Both the position numbers and the translations under genes were made by a program. Shown piece after piece: positions 55,382 to 64,000 of a DNA stretch of 64,000 bases (position 1 is the first letter of the stretch; each line of letters opens with the position of its first letter). The stretch comes from Undibacterium pigrum (GTDB taxonomy: Bacteria; Pseudomonadota; Gammaproteobacteria; Burkholderiales; Burkholderiaceae_D), in NCBI RefSeq assembly GCF_003201815.1, contig NZ_QJKB01000001.1:248001-312000 (forward strand). Direction: 5' to 3'. The notes under the pieces are model-generated. The model saw only the letters and a program-made list of their open reading frames with translations. It ran no database searches and was not told where the DNA came from.

Positions 55382-55441
55382 TCTGCACGGGTCACATTAA
55401 TAGTATCGATAACATTAATAACATAGATAAGCGAAGACGCT

Positions 55442-56098
55442 ATGGCATACGATTTAGAAGAGCAAGAGCAGTTAGATAATCTCAAGGCACTCTGGAAAAA
55501 ATACGGCAATCTGGCAACCTGGGGTTTGATCATCATCCTGGCAGGCTATGCAGGCTGGACTGCATGGACAGCGCGCCAGGCCGGGCAAACCTTACATGCA
55601 TCGCAGTTGTATGAAGAAATGCAAAAGTTTGTTGTTGCAAAAGACAATGCCAAAGTGCAAGCTGTAGCAGATGATTTGAAGAGCAAGTTTTCAGGTACAT
55701 CTTATGCGCATATGGCTGCCCTGGTCGCTGCCAAAAGTGCTTTCGATGCGAATGACCTCAAGTTGGCCAAGACACAGCTGCAATGGGTAGCTGATAACTC
55801 CAAGCTGGAAGAATATAAGGCGCTGGCAAAAATTCGCCTCGCAGGTATCGCACTCGATGAAAAAGCTTACGATGATGGACTGAAACACCTGGCCGGTACA
55901 TTTCCAGCGCAATTCGATGCGGATGTGCTCGATGCCAAGGGTGACATTTATGTAGCCCAGAATAAAATCGAAGATGCGCGTACCGCTTACAAGGCAGCTT
56001 TGGAGAAAATGTCGGAAAAAAGTCCAGGTCGTCAGGCTTTGCAAATGAAGCTGGATGTCATTGGCGGCGCGACAGATACTAAAGTTGTTAGTAAATAA
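55442..56098 (+). CDS. YfgM-like tetratricopeptide membrane protein
   Basis: A 218-residue protein starting MAYDLEEQEQLDNLKALWKK, with one membrane helix (LATWGLIIILAGYAGWTAWT) and TPR-like repeats (AALVAAKSAFDANDLKLAKT, AKGDIYVAQNKIEDARTAYK). It matches YfgM, an inner-membrane ancillary factor of the Sec translocon, and has its conserved place between hisS and bamB. bamB begins 12 bases later. Confidence 0.88.
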   Translation: MAYDLEEQEQLDNLKALWKKYGNLATWGLIIILAGYAGWTAWTARQAGQTLHASQLYEEMQKFVVAKDNAKVQAVADDLKSKFSGTSYAHMAALVAAKSAFDANDLKLAKTQLQWVADNSKLEEYKALAKIRLAGIALDEKAYDDGLKHLAGTFPAQFDADVLDAKGDIYVAQNKIEDARTAYKAALEKMSEKSPGRQALQMKLDVIGGATDTKVVSK

Positions 56099-56110
56099 GG
56101 GGAATCATAC

Positions 56111-57271
56111 ATGCAATTTTCTGCCAAGCTGCTCGTCGTATCGTCTGCATTTCTGGCTTTGACCGGTTGTTCTACGCTGTCGTCATTAAATCCTTTTTCT
56201 TCTAAAGCTGACGCAAAAAATCAACCCTCAGTCCTGAGTGAAATCAAGGCGACAATGGCGATCAAGCCTAGCTGGACTGTCCCAATCGGTACTGCAGGCA
56301 ATTATGTGTTTTCGCCTGCTGCCTATGGTCCGAATGTCTATGTGGCTGCGGCTGATGGTGCACTGGCGCGGATAGAAGTGGCGACAGGCCGTACTGTATG
56401 GCGTATTAATGCAGGCATGCGTCTGACGGCTGGCGTTGGGGTAGATGCGACATCTGTGGTCGTTGCAGGAGAAAAAGGCCAGGTTCTAGCCTTTGATCTG
56501 GACGGAAAATTGCGTTGGAAAGCACAGAGCACGAATGAAATTCTGTCTGCGCCTGCAGTCGGCCAGGGTTTGGTTGTCGTTCGCAGCATAGACAACAAGG
56601 TCAGTGCTTATGATTTGAAAAATGGCGAGCGTAAATGGTCGATAGAGCGTCCATTGCCACCTTTGACTTTGCGTCTGGCACCAGGCATCGTCATGAATGG
56701 TCAGCAGGCGATCGTAGCTTTGCCTGGTGGTCGTATGTCTGCCCTGGCTTTGAATAATGGCGGTTTGCGCTGGGAAGCAACAGTTGGTGAGCCTAAGGGC
56801 GCAACTGAGCTGGAGCGCGTTGCCGACGTTTCAGGCGCGCCTGTCATCATGGGTAGCGACATATGTGCAAGCTCTTATCAGGGCAGGGTTGCCTGTTTTG
56901 ATGTGGGTACGGGAGCTTTGCGCTGGGGTAAGGCGCTGTCCAGTGAGGTTGGCGTCAGTGTTGATGAGCGCTTTGTCTTTGCTGCAGATGTGGCCGGTGC
57001 TGTTAATGCATATGCCCGCAATGGCGGTGCAAGTGCCTGGCGCAATGATAAACTCAGCTATCGTCGCCTTTCCGCACCAATTTCATATGATCGTGCAGTA
57101 GCGGTCGGTGATTTCGCAGGTTATGTCCACTTCCTCTCCAGGGAAGATGGTTCTTTTATCGGACGTATTGCTACCGATGGTAGTCAGATTTTAGCAGCGC
57201 CTTTGGTGGTCGATGCTAAACTGATCGTTCAAACAAAATCAGGATCAGTGGTTGCTCTTGCAACCGAGTAA
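56111..57271 (+). CDS. bamB: Outer membrane protein assembly factor BamB
   Basis: A 386-residue lipoprotein with lipobox LALTGC (Cys20 approximately) and an eight-bladed beta-propeller of PQQ-like repeats ([80 protein letters not shown]). BamB scaffolds the BAM complex for beta-barrel insertion. der starts five bases downstream. Confidence 0.95.
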   Translation: MQFSAKLLVVSSAFLALTGCSTLSSLNPFSSKADAKNQPSVLSEIKATMAIKPSWTVPIGTAGNYVFSPAAYGPNVYVAAADGALARIEVATGRTVWRINAGMRLTAGVGVDATSVVVAGEKGQVLAFDLDGKLRWKAQSTNEILSAPAVGQGLVVVRSIDNKVSAYDLKNGERKWSIERPLPPLTLRLAPGIVMNGQQAIVALPGGRMSALALNNGGLRWEATVGEPKGATELERVADVSGAPVIMGSDICASSYQGRVACFDVGTGALRWGKALSSEVGVSVDERFVFAADVAGAVNAYARNGGASAWRNDKLSYRRLSAPISYDRAVAVGDFAGYVHFLSREDGSFIGRIATDGSQILAAPLVVDAKLIVQTKSGSVVALATE

Positions 57272-57276
57272 TAATA

Positions 57277-58620
57277 ATGAAGCCGGTTATCGCACTTATA
57301 GGCCGACCTAATGTCGGCAAATCCACGCTGTTCAATCGGCTCACTCGTTCACGCGATGCTTTGGTCGCAGATTTACCTGGCTTGACCAGGGACAGGCACT
57401 ACGGCGAAGGTCGTGTGGGTGAACGTCCTTTTCTGGTGATTGATACAGGCGGTTTCGAGCCTGTTGCCAAAGAAGGCATCATGCATGAAATGGCCAAACA
57501 GACCAAACAGGCTGTGGCTGAGGCAGATGTTGTTGTATTTATCGTTGATGGCCGTCAGGGCCTGACACCGCATGACAAAACCATCACAGACTTCCTGCGC
57601 AAATCAGGCCGCTCCGTGATGCTGGTGGTTAACAAGGCTGAGGGTATGAAGTACACCTCGGTCACCGCAGACTTTTACGAACTGGGCATGGGTGATCCTT
57701 ATGTGATCTCCGCAGCCCATGGTGATGGCGTAGCGGATCTGGTCGAAGAAATGGTTGATATTGCCTTCGCTCAACGTCCAGCTGAAGTGGAAGAGCCAGA
57801 ATCCAATGTCAGAGGCATCAAGATTGCCATCGTTGGTCGCCCGAACGTCGGCAAGTCGACTTTGGTGAATACCTTGCTGGGTGAAGAAAGGGTGATCGCC
57901 TTTGATATGCCTGGCACTACCCGTGACTCCATAGAAATACCCTTCGAGCGCGATGGTGTGCATTACTCATTGATTGATACTGCTGGTATCCGTCGTCGTG
58001 GCAAGGTGTTTGAGGCAATAGAAAAGTTTTCTGTTGTTAAAACCCTGCAGTCAGTTTCCGAAGCCAATGTTGTATTGTTGCTGCTGGATGCTCAGCAAGA
58101 TATTTCTGAGCAAGATGCACACATCGCCGGGTTTATTCTGGAATCTGGCCGTGCTCTGGTAGTCGGCGTCAATAAATGGGATGGTTTGCAAAGCGACAGG
58201 CGCGATGAGATCAAGCTGGATATCGAGCGCAAACTGAATTTCCTGACTTTTGCCAAATTCCATTTCATTTCGGCGCTGAAGTCGACTGGTATAGCCCCTT
58301 TGATGAAGTCTATCGACGCCGCTTATGCAGCAGCGATGGTGAACTTGTCGACGCCAAAACTGACGCGTGCACTGATTGAAGCGGTTGAACATCAGCAACC
58401 CAAACGCAAGGGCTCAATCCGTCCCAAGCTGCGTTATGCCCATCAGGGTGGGCAAAATCCACCTATCATTGTTATCCATGGCAACGCACTGGAAGCCGTG
58501 GGCGACGTTTACAAGCGTTATCTGGAAAAACATTTCCGTGAGACTTTCTCGCTGACAGGCACTCCACTCAGAATTGAGATGCGTTCAGGCAAGAATCCGT
58601 TTGACAAGACCTCCAAGTAA
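57277..58620 (+). CDS. der: Ribosome biogenesis GTPase Der (EngA)
   Basis: A 447-residue double GTPase. G1 motifs are [14 protein letters not shown] near residue 8 and [15 protein letters not shown] near 185; DxPG motifs are [13 protein letters not shown] and [14 protein letters not shown]; NKxD-type motifs are NKAEG and NKWDG. A C-terminal KH-like domain follows ([20 protein letters not shown]). Essential for 50S assembly. Confidence 0.97.
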   Translation: MKPVIALIGRPNVGKSTLFNRLTRSRDALVADLPGLTRDRHYGEGRVGERPFLVIDTGGFEPVAKEGIMHEMAKQTKQAVAEADVVVFIVDGRQGLTPHDKTITDFLRKSGRSVMLVVNKAEGMKYTSVTADFYELGMGDPYVISAAHGDGVADLVEEMVDIAFAQRPAEVEEPESNVRGIKIAIVGRPNVGKSTLVNTLLGEERVIAFDMPGTTRDSIEIPFERDGVHYSLIDTAGIRRRGKVFEAIEKFSVVKTLQSVSEANVVLLLLDAQQDISEQDAHIAGFILESGRALVVGVNKWDGLQSDRRDEIKLDIERKLNFLTFAKFHFISALKSTGIAPLMKSIDAAYAAAMVNLSTPKLTRALIEAVEHQQPKRKGSIRPKLRYAHQGGQNPPIIVIHGNALEAVGDVYKRYLEKHFRETFSLTGTPLRIEMRSGKNPFDKTSK

Positions 58621-58658
58621 ATTTGCAGGCAAGCATCAAAATGTAAAAAAACAGCTTG

Positions 58659-58734
58659 GTGCATATTCTTTTGCGGTGAAATTTAAGCAGGAATATGCAC
58701 TTAAAGTAAAAATAGATTACATTACTTTGTAATC
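58659..58734 (+). repeat. Two inverted repeats between der and hfq
   Basis: GTGCATATTC (58659-58668) pairs with GAATATGCAC (58691-58700), a perfect 10-bp stem with a 22-base loop. Then GATTACA (58715-58721) pairs with TGTAATC (58728-58734). Both lie in the 185-base der-hfq gap. No U-run follows either. They may be regulator sites or part of a structured hfq leader. Confidence 0.4.
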
Positions 58735-58805
58735 AACTTCTGGGAATACTTGTATTTTGATAAGTAGTCCCCAACTCCTAATCACAACAACACAATGGAG
58801 CTGTT

Positions 58806-59042
58806 ATGAGCAATAAAGGGCAATTATTACAAGACCCATTTCTGAACGCACTGCGTAAAGAACATATTCCTGTATCGATTTATCTGGTTAATGGCATCAA
58901 GTTACAAGGACATATTGAATCTTTTGATCAATATGTGGTTTTGCTGCGCAATACCGTGACGCAAATGGTATATAAGCATGCAATTTCCACTGTCGTTCCA
59001 GCACGTGCAGTTAGCATCAACACTGAGACTGAGGCTGAGTAA
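58806..59042 (+). CDS. hfq: RNA chaperone Hfq
   Basis: A 78-residue Hfq. The Sm1 motif region is [20 protein letters not shown] and [20 protein letters not shown], and Sm2 is [12 protein letters not shown]. The short acidic tail (NTETEAE) is typical of betaproteobacterial Hfq. It forms the hexamer that pairs sRNAs with mRNAs. RBS TGGAG lies before the ATG. hflX follows after three bases. Confidence 0.97.
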   Translation: MSNKGQLLQDPFLNALRKEHIPVSIYLVNGIKLQGHIESFDQYVVLLRNTVTQMVYKHAISTVVPARAVSINTETEAE

Positions 59043-59045
59043 TTT

Positions 59046-60197
59046 TTGAGTACTGAATCAAAGAAGTCGTCTATGCGCGCCGCTCTGGTCGGTGTTGATT
59101 TCGGCAAGGACGACTTTGCCGCCAGTCTGGAAGAATTATCTTTGCTCTCGCAATCTGCGGGAGCTGAGCCTGTTACAACCATCACCTGTAAGCGATCCAG
59201 TCCTGATGCCGCTTTTTTTGTCGGTAGTGGCAAGGCGGACGAGATTGCTAATGCTGTAGCAGATAATGCGCTGGAAATTGTCATATTTAACCATGCACTT
59301 TCTCCGGCGCAACAAAGAAATCTTGAGCGTCATCTGAAGGTCAGGGTAGTTGACCGTACCAGTCTGATCTTGGATATTTTTGCACAACGCGCTCATAGTC
59401 ACGAGGGTAAGGTGCAAGTTGAGCTTGCTCAATTGCAACATCTGGCGACGCGCCTGATACGCGGCTGGACGCATCTGGAAAGACAAAAAGGCGGTATTGG
59501 CTTGCGTGGTCCTGGTGAGACGCAACTGGAGACCGATCGTCGTTTATTGGGCGAGCGGGTAAAAATGCTCAAACAAAAGCTGGAGAAATTGCATAAGCAG
59601 CGTGAAACTCAACGACGTTCACGTGGCCGTAGCAATACCTTGTCTGTTTCTCTGGTTGGCTACACCAATGCTGGCAAGTCCAGTTTGTTCAATGCCATGA
59701 CCAAAGCCGGGGCTTATGCCGCCGACCAGTTATTTGCAACATTGGATACGACGTCACGCCGCTTGTATCTTGGCGATGCTGGAAATGTAGTGATTTCTGA
59801 TACAGTTGGTTTTATTCGTGAATTGCCACATCAACTGGTTGCGGCTTTCAGGGCAACTCTGGAAGAAACCATCCATGCAGACTTGTTATTGCACGTTGTG
59901 GACGCAAGTAGTCCAGTGCGGTTTGATCAGATTCAACAAGTCAACCATGTATTGAAAGAAATTGGTGCAGACCATATTCCACAGATACTGGTGTGGAATA
60001 AGATCGATTTGGCTGGCCTGGAACCATCGGTCGAGCTCGACGAGTATGATAAAATCCAAAGGGTTTTTTTGAGTGCTCGCACCGGAGCAGGTATAAGTTT
60101 ATTACGCGAATCCATAGCAGAATTCGCTTTGGCAAAGATGTCTGGTATAGCGCCTGCAATACCAGAAGTGATTGATGCCCGCTTTGATCTTCAGTAG
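59046..60197 (+). CDS. hflX: GTPase HflX
   Basis: A ribosome-splitting GTPase of up to 383 residues. The N-terminal HflX domain includes NHALSPAQQRNLERHLKVRV and the glycine-rich GGIGLRGPGETQLETDRRLL. The G domain has G1 VSLVGYTNAGKSSLFNAMTK near 200, TLDTTSRRLYL, DTVGFIRELPHQL and NKID. The start is either TTG 59046, with GAG upstream, or ATG 59073, where similarity begins; the second would give 374 residues. Confidence 0.94.
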   Translation: MSTESKKSSMRAALVGVDFGKDDFAASLEELSLLSQSAGAEPVTTITCKRSSPDAAFFVGSGKADEIANAVADNALEIVIFNHALSPAQQRNLERHLKVRVVDRTSLILDIFAQRAHSHEGKVQVELAQLQHLATRLIRGWTHLERQKGGIGLRGPGETQLETDRRLLGERVKMLKQKLEKLHKQRETQRRSRGRSNTLSVSLVGYTNAGKSSLFNAMTKAGAYAADQLFATLDTTSRRLYLGDAGNVVISDTVGFIRELPHQLVAAFRATLEETIHADLLLHVVDASSPVRFDQIQQVNHVLKEIGADHIPQILVWNKIDLAGLEPSVELDEYDKIQRVFLSARTGAGISLLRESIAEFALAKMSGIAPAIPEVIDARFDLQ

Positions 60198-60228
60198 TCC
60201 AACCCACTATTCATTGGATAGCGACAGA

Positions 60229-61503
60229 ATGCTTGTTTCACTTCTCAAAAGAATTGGTTTGACCATGTCCATGAACGACCCGCAATGGGGGCGTGGCTCG
60301 CAGAATAATAACCAAAACAACAATAACAAACCTGATAATAATAAAAAACCTCCTGAAGGCCCACCTGATCTTGATCAGTTGTGGAAGGATTTCACTCAAA
60401 AATTGTCACGCATGTTTGGTCAGCAGGGCGGCGGTGACAGTGGTGGTAATTTCTCTCCTGACTCTTCTGGCGCAAAAATTGGTGCATCCCTGATTATTGC
60501 GGTAATCACCCTGATCTGGCTGTCCAGTGGCTTCTTCATAGTACAAGAGGGTCAAACCGCCGTTATCACCACTTTTGGTAAATTCAGCCATCAGACTACT
60601 GCTGGCTTTAACTGGCGCTGGCCTTACCCTATACAAGGGCATGAGATCGTCAATCTGTCTCAAGTCAGGACAGTAGAAATCGGATATAAAAAAGGTAGCA
60701 GAGAGCGCGAATCCCTGATGTTGACCGACGATGAAAATATCGTCGATATCCAATTCGCAGTTCAATATAAATTGAATAATGCTGCTGACTGGTTGTACAA
60801 CAATCGCGATCAGGAAGAAACGATACGCCAGGTAGCTGAAGCTGTCGTGCGTGAGATCGTTGGTAAAAGTACCATGGACTTTGTCTTGTATGAAGGTCGT
60901 GAAAAGATAGCTCTTGATGTCAACGCTGGCATGCAAAAGATTTTGGATGCTTATGGTTCAGGTGTGCAAGTGGCGCAAGTAACCATGCAAAATGTGCAGG
61001 CGCCTGAGCAAGTCCAGGCTGTATTTGAAGATGCGCAAAAAGCCAAGCAAGACAAGGAACGCCTGAAGAATGAAGGTATTGCCTATGCTAACGATGTGAT
61101 TCCAAAGGCACGTGGTGAGGCTTCACGTTTGATACAGGAAGCAGAAGGTTATAAGGCCAGTATTGTTGCCACTGCCCAGGGTAATGCATCACGCTTCCAG
61201 CAAGTGTTGGCGGAATATCAAAAAGCGCCAGCGATCACCAGGGACCGCATCTATCTGGAAACCATGCAGCAAATATTTGCCAATACCAGCAAATTGATGA
61301 TGGATACCAAGGCAGGCAATAACATGATTTATTTGCCCCTGGATAAAATGATTAATCAAGCTGATCAATCTGCAGCAAAGCCTGCTGCTCCGGCGGCAGC
61401 GGCGATACCTGCAGCAGAACAGATTCCTACAGTGGAAATGCGTTATGGTAAAGATGGCAGATCAAAAGATAATCGGGACACGCGTGAGAGGGAGGGCAGA
61501 TAA
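60229..61503 (+). CDS. hflK: FtsH protease regulatory protein HflK
   Basis: An SPFH/band 7 inner-membrane protein. An Asn/Gly-rich cytoplasmic start (GRGSQNNNQNNNNKPDNNKK) precedes one membrane helix (GASLIIAVITLIWLSSGFFI), then the SPFH domain (VQEGQTAVITTFGKFSHQTT) and a coiled-coil region (EDAQKAKQDKERLKNEGIAY). The start is uncertain: ATG 60229, 60265 or 60271 lack strong RBS signals. I list 60229 because LLKRIGLT resembles related upstream extensions as I recall them. The stop overlaps hflC (TAATG). With HflC it surrounds FtsH. Confidence 0.92.
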   Translation: MLVSLLKRIGLTMSMNDPQWGRGSQNNNQNNNNKPDNNKKPPEGPPDLDQLWKDFTQKLSRMFGQQGGGDSGGNFSPDSSGAKIGASLIIAVITLIWLSSGFFIVQEGQTAVITTFGKFSHQTTAGFNWRWPYPIQGHEIVNLSQVRTVEIGYKKGSRERESLMLTDDENIVDIQFAVQYKLNNAADWLYNNRDQEETIRQVAEAVVREIVGKSTMDFVLYEGREKIALDVNAGMQKILDAYGSGVQVAQVTMQNVQAPEQVQAVFEDAQKAKQDKERLKNEGIAYANDVIPKARGEASRLIQEAEGYKASIVATAQGNASRFQQVLAEYQKAPAITRDRIYLETMQQIFANTSKLMMDTKAGNNMIYLPLDKMINQADQSAAKPAAPAAAAIPAAEQIPTVEMRYGKDGRSKDNRDTREREGR

Positions 61504-62405
61504 TGAATAAATTAGCCACTTTCATCATTGCGCTGTGCGCCGCAATCCTGGTTGCTTACTCGACTATTTTTGTTGTTGATCAACGTTCCCACGCCATTGT
61601 ATTCGCCTTGGGTGAAGTCAAGTCCGTGATCAGCGAGCCAGGTTTGCATTTCAAGTTGCCGCCACCATTCCAGAACGTCTTGTTCCTGGATAAGCGCATC
61701 TTGACCATAGACACCAATTCAGCAGATCGCTTCGTGACTTCTGAAAAGAAAAATATCCTGGTTGATTCTTTTGTAAAATGGCGCATCAAGGATCCACGCC
61801 TGTACTTTGTCAGCTTCAATGGCGAAGAGCGCAGGGCGCAAGACAGGATGTCGCAAATCATCAAGGCGGCCTTGAATGACGAGATTACCAAGCGTAAAGT
61901 GGGTGAAGTAATTTCTACTCAGCGTGGCAAGGTGATGGATGCCATCAAGAAAAAAGTTTCTGACGAAACCAAGCACATAGGTGTGGAAATTGTTGACGTA
62001 CGTCTCAAGCGCGTTGATTATGTCGAGCAGATCAATAATTCGGTTTATGATCGTATGAAGGCAGAGCGTACCCGCGAGGCAAATGGCTTGCGTTCTACTG
62101 GTGCGGCCGAGTCTGAAGAGATTCGTGCAGATGCTGACAAGCAAAGACTGGTCATCAAGGCTGAAGCCAACCGTGATGCACAAAAGATCCGTGGTGCGGG
62201 TGATGCTGAGGCGTCTCAGATTTATGCCCAGGCCTTTAGTCAGAGTCCAGAGTTCTACAAGTTCTATCGTAGTATGGAAGCGTATTCTGCCTCATTCAAG
62301 AGTAAGAATGACATTTTGGTTGTAGACCCAAATTCTGAATTCTTTAAGTATTTCAAGAGCCCGTCTTCAATAGGTGGTAATGCTCCTGCGGTAAAGACCA
62401 AGTAA
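61503..62405 (+). CDS. hflC: FtsH protease regulatory protein HflC
   Basis: A 300-residue SPFH protein with an N-terminal membrane anchor (LATFIIALCAAILVAYSTIF), band 7 domain (VVDQRSHAIVFALGEVKSVI, EPGLHFKLPPPFQNVLFLDK) and C-terminal coiled coil (ESEEIRADADKQRLVIKAEA). It partners HflK. Its start shares a base with the hflK stop. The DUF2065 gene often found next in Burkholderiales is absent here. Confidence 0.95.
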   Translation: MNKLATFIIALCAAILVAYSTIFVVDQRSHAIVFALGEVKSVISEPGLHFKLPPPFQNVLFLDKRILTIDTNSADRFVTSEKKNILVDSFVKWRIKDPRLYFVSFNGEERRAQDRMSQIIKAALNDEITKRKVGEVISTQRGKVMDAIKKKVSDETKHIGVEIVDVRLKRVDYVEQINNSVYDRMKAERTREANGLRSTGAAESEEIRADADKQRLVIKAEANRDAQKIRGAGDAEASQIYAQAFSQSPEFYKFYRSMEAYSASFKSKNDILVVDPNSEFFKYFKSPSSIGGNAPAVKTK

Positions 62406-62420
62406 TAATATTAATTCTCC

Positions 62421-62434
62421 ACTACATGTAGTGA
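62421..62434. repeat. 14-bp perfect palindrome CACTACATGTAGTG
   Basis: The palindrome lies in the hflC-hisZ gap, 14 bases upstream of the terminator hairpin at 62448. It could be an operator or a small hairpin; no regulator is suggested by context. Confidence 0.4.
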
Positions 62435-62447
62435 TTGTAGTGACCGA

Positions 62448-62486
62448 CAGCGATCTGCACAAATTTTGTGCAGATCGCTGTTTCTC
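62448..62486 (+). terminator. Strong hairpin terminator between hflC and hisZ
   Basis: ACAGCGATCTGCACAAA and its exact complement form a 17-bp stem (62448-62464 with 62466-62482), followed by TTTCTC. The stem is very stable, but the T-run is short. It probably ends the hfq-hflX-hflK-hflC transcript. Confidence 0.75.
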
Positions 62487-62527
62487 GGATAGACTAAACC
62501 AAATTCTTGTTTTTTTGATTGTTCTTC

Positions 62528-63679
62528 ATGCCTAATTGGCTTTTACCTGAAAATATTGCTGATATCTTGCCCTCGGAAGCACGCAAGATAGAAGAGCTGC
62601 GCCGCGTCTTGCTGGACAATTTCAGATTGTATGGCTACGAGCTGGTCATGCCACCCATGCTGGAATACATAGAATCCTTGTTGACCGGTGCCGGTCAGGA
62701 CATGGATTTGCGTACCTTCAAGCTGGTGGATCAAATCTCTGGCCGTACCATGGGCTTGCGTGCTGATATGACCACGCAAGTTGCCCGTATTGATGCGCAT
62801 TTGTTGAATCGCCACACGGTTACCCGCCTGTGCTATGCGGGTAGTGTCTTGCATACCAAGCCATCTGGCTTGCATGCAACGCGCGAGCCCTTGCAAATCG
62901 GCGCTGAAATTTATGGCCATGCAGGCCTGGAGGCAGATGCAGAGATCCAGGAGCTGGTACTGGCTTGCCTGGCTTTGGCACATGTCAAAGATGTAAGGCT
63001 GGATATGTGCCATGTGGGCGTGTTGCGCGCCTTGCTGGCAGCAGACCCTCTGGCAAAAGCGCAGGAAAATACCTTGTATGCCTTGCTGGAAGCGAAAGAC
63101 TTGCCTAGCATAGACAAGTTGAGCCAGAATTTTTCGCCCGAAGTGCGTGCAGCATTGATGGCTTTGCCTGGTCTGTATGGTGATATCTCGGTTATTCAAA
63201 AGGCGCGCGCTGTATTGCCAGCATTTGCAGGCATACAAACCGCACTGGATGAGCTTGAGCATTTGGTGCGCCTGACAGGTACAGCTCATGTCACGATAGA
63301 TCTCGCTGATTTGCGTGGCTACCACTATCATAGTGGTGTGATGTTCAATGTGTTTGTTCCTGGCTTGCCAAATGCAGTGGCACGTGGCGGGCGCTATGAC
63401 CACGTAGGTGAGGCTTTTGGCCGTTCGCGTCCGGCAACTGGTTTTTCTCTGGATTTGCGTGAACTGGCCCGTCTTTTACCGATTGCAGAGAGAAAAGGCG
63501 CAATTCGCGCGCCGTGGGGAAGTGACCCGGCTTTGCGTGAAAAAATTGTGGCCTTGCGTGGTGAAGGCGAGATCGTGATCCAAAGCCTGCCAGGACACGA
63601 GGACGAACAAGACGAATTTGATTGCAATCGCGCACTCATTTTCGATGCAGGTAAATGGATTCTTCAAAATGTAGGTTGA
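62528..63679 (+). CDS. hisZ: ATP phosphoribosyltransferase regulatory subunit HisZ
   Basis: A 383-residue HisS-like paralogue without the anticodon-binding domain: [60 protein letters not shown] and a motif 3-like end ([20 protein letters not shown]). HisZ pairs with short-form HisG in the first step of histidine synthesis. ATG 62528 is chosen over an upstream TTG. purA begins three bases after its stop. Confidence 0.94.
   Translation: MPNWLLPENIADILPSEARKIEELRRVLLDNFRLYGYELVMPPMLEYIESLLTGAGQDMDLRTFKLVDQISGRTMGLRADMTTQVARIDAHLLNRHTVTRLCYAGSVLHTKPSGLHATREPLQIGAEIYGHAGLEADAEIQELVLACLALAHVKDVRLDMCHVGVLRALLAADPLAKAQENTLYALLEAKDLPSIDKLSQNFSPEVRAALMALPGLYGDISVIQKARAVLPAFAGIQTALDELEHLVRLTGTAHVTIDLADLRGYHYHSGVMFNVFVPGLPNAVARGGRYDHVGEAFGRSRPATGFSLDLRELARLLPIAERKGAIRAPWGSDPALREKIVALRGEGEIVIQSLPGHEDEQDEFDCNRALIFDAGKWILQNVG

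Positions 63680-64000
<321 letters not shown>

Noticed and set aside
60265-60400. Asn-rich stretch in hflK as a simple-sequence expansion or phase-variable repeat
   Set aside because: Codons are mixed and not a uniform tandem repeat, and Asn/Gly-rich N-termini are usual in HflK.

Overview
This window looks like a chromosomal segment of a betaproteobacterium of the order Burkholderiales, most likely family Oxalobacteraceae. Its moderate G+C content and protein sequences suggest an Undibacterium-like genus; this is inference from protein similarity and gene order, not a database match. Several blocks have the order usual in this group: surE-pcm-nlpD-rpoS; ndk-rlmN-pilW-rodZ-ispG-hisS-yfgM-bamB-der-hfq-hflX-hflK-hflC-hisZ-purA; and dnaX-ybaB-recR. 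I see no rRNA, tRNA, CRISPR array, insertion sequence or prophage. No gap between genes exceeds about 270 bases.

Layout. 1-193 is the 3' end of ftsB. 210-16174 is a catabolic island. A divergent branched-chain-amino-acid-type ABC transporter (livHMGF, minus strand) faces a long plus-strand operon: aryl-CoA ligase, periplasmic binding protein, a fused flavin monooxygenase/Old Yellow Enzyme, SDR, MarR regulator, crotonase, acyl-CoA dehydrogenase, hotdog thioesterase, RidA-like protein and 3-hydroxyacyl-CoA dehydrogenase. A glutaryl-CoA dehydrogenase type gene follows. Together these look like the aerobic CoA-dependent 2-aminobenzoate (anthranilate) pathway, with its own uptake system and regulator. 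The divergent promoter region carries several TTTAGG/CCTAAA half-sites that are good candidates for the MarR operator.

16445-29208 is mixed: a potassium-channel-like protein, an AidB-like acyl-CoA dehydrogenase with a divergent TetR regulator, dnaX-ybaB-recR, an HD-domain protein, a family III CoA transferase, MarC, ElbB, a DUF1289 protein, and an orphan Tat-exported molybdenum hydroxylase large subunit. 29431-40418 is a complete type II secretion cluster in the order G-H-I-J-K-L-M-N-D-E-F-C, without gspO. Its last gene overlaps a gene for a divergent uracil-DNA-glycosylase-fold protein. An HD-GYP phosphodiesterase follows, ending at a strong terminator, and a quinone oxidoreductase lies convergent to it.

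43750-64000 is housekeeping: surE, pcm, nlpD and rpoS (stationary phase and envelope), rlmD, ndk, rlmN, pilW, rodZ, ispG, hisS, yfgM-like, bamB, der, hfq, hflX, hflK, hflC, hisZ and the start of purA.

Most worth following up: the anthranilate-CoA cluster with its candidate operator array, its RidA-like member lacking the catalytic arginine, and its lack of a thiolase; the glycosylase-like protein with altered active-site motif coupled to gspC; the orphan Mo-hydroxylase subunit; a possible 25-28 residue membrane peptide; and several dyads and hairpins in gene leaders. I did not find a clearly new multi-gene system.
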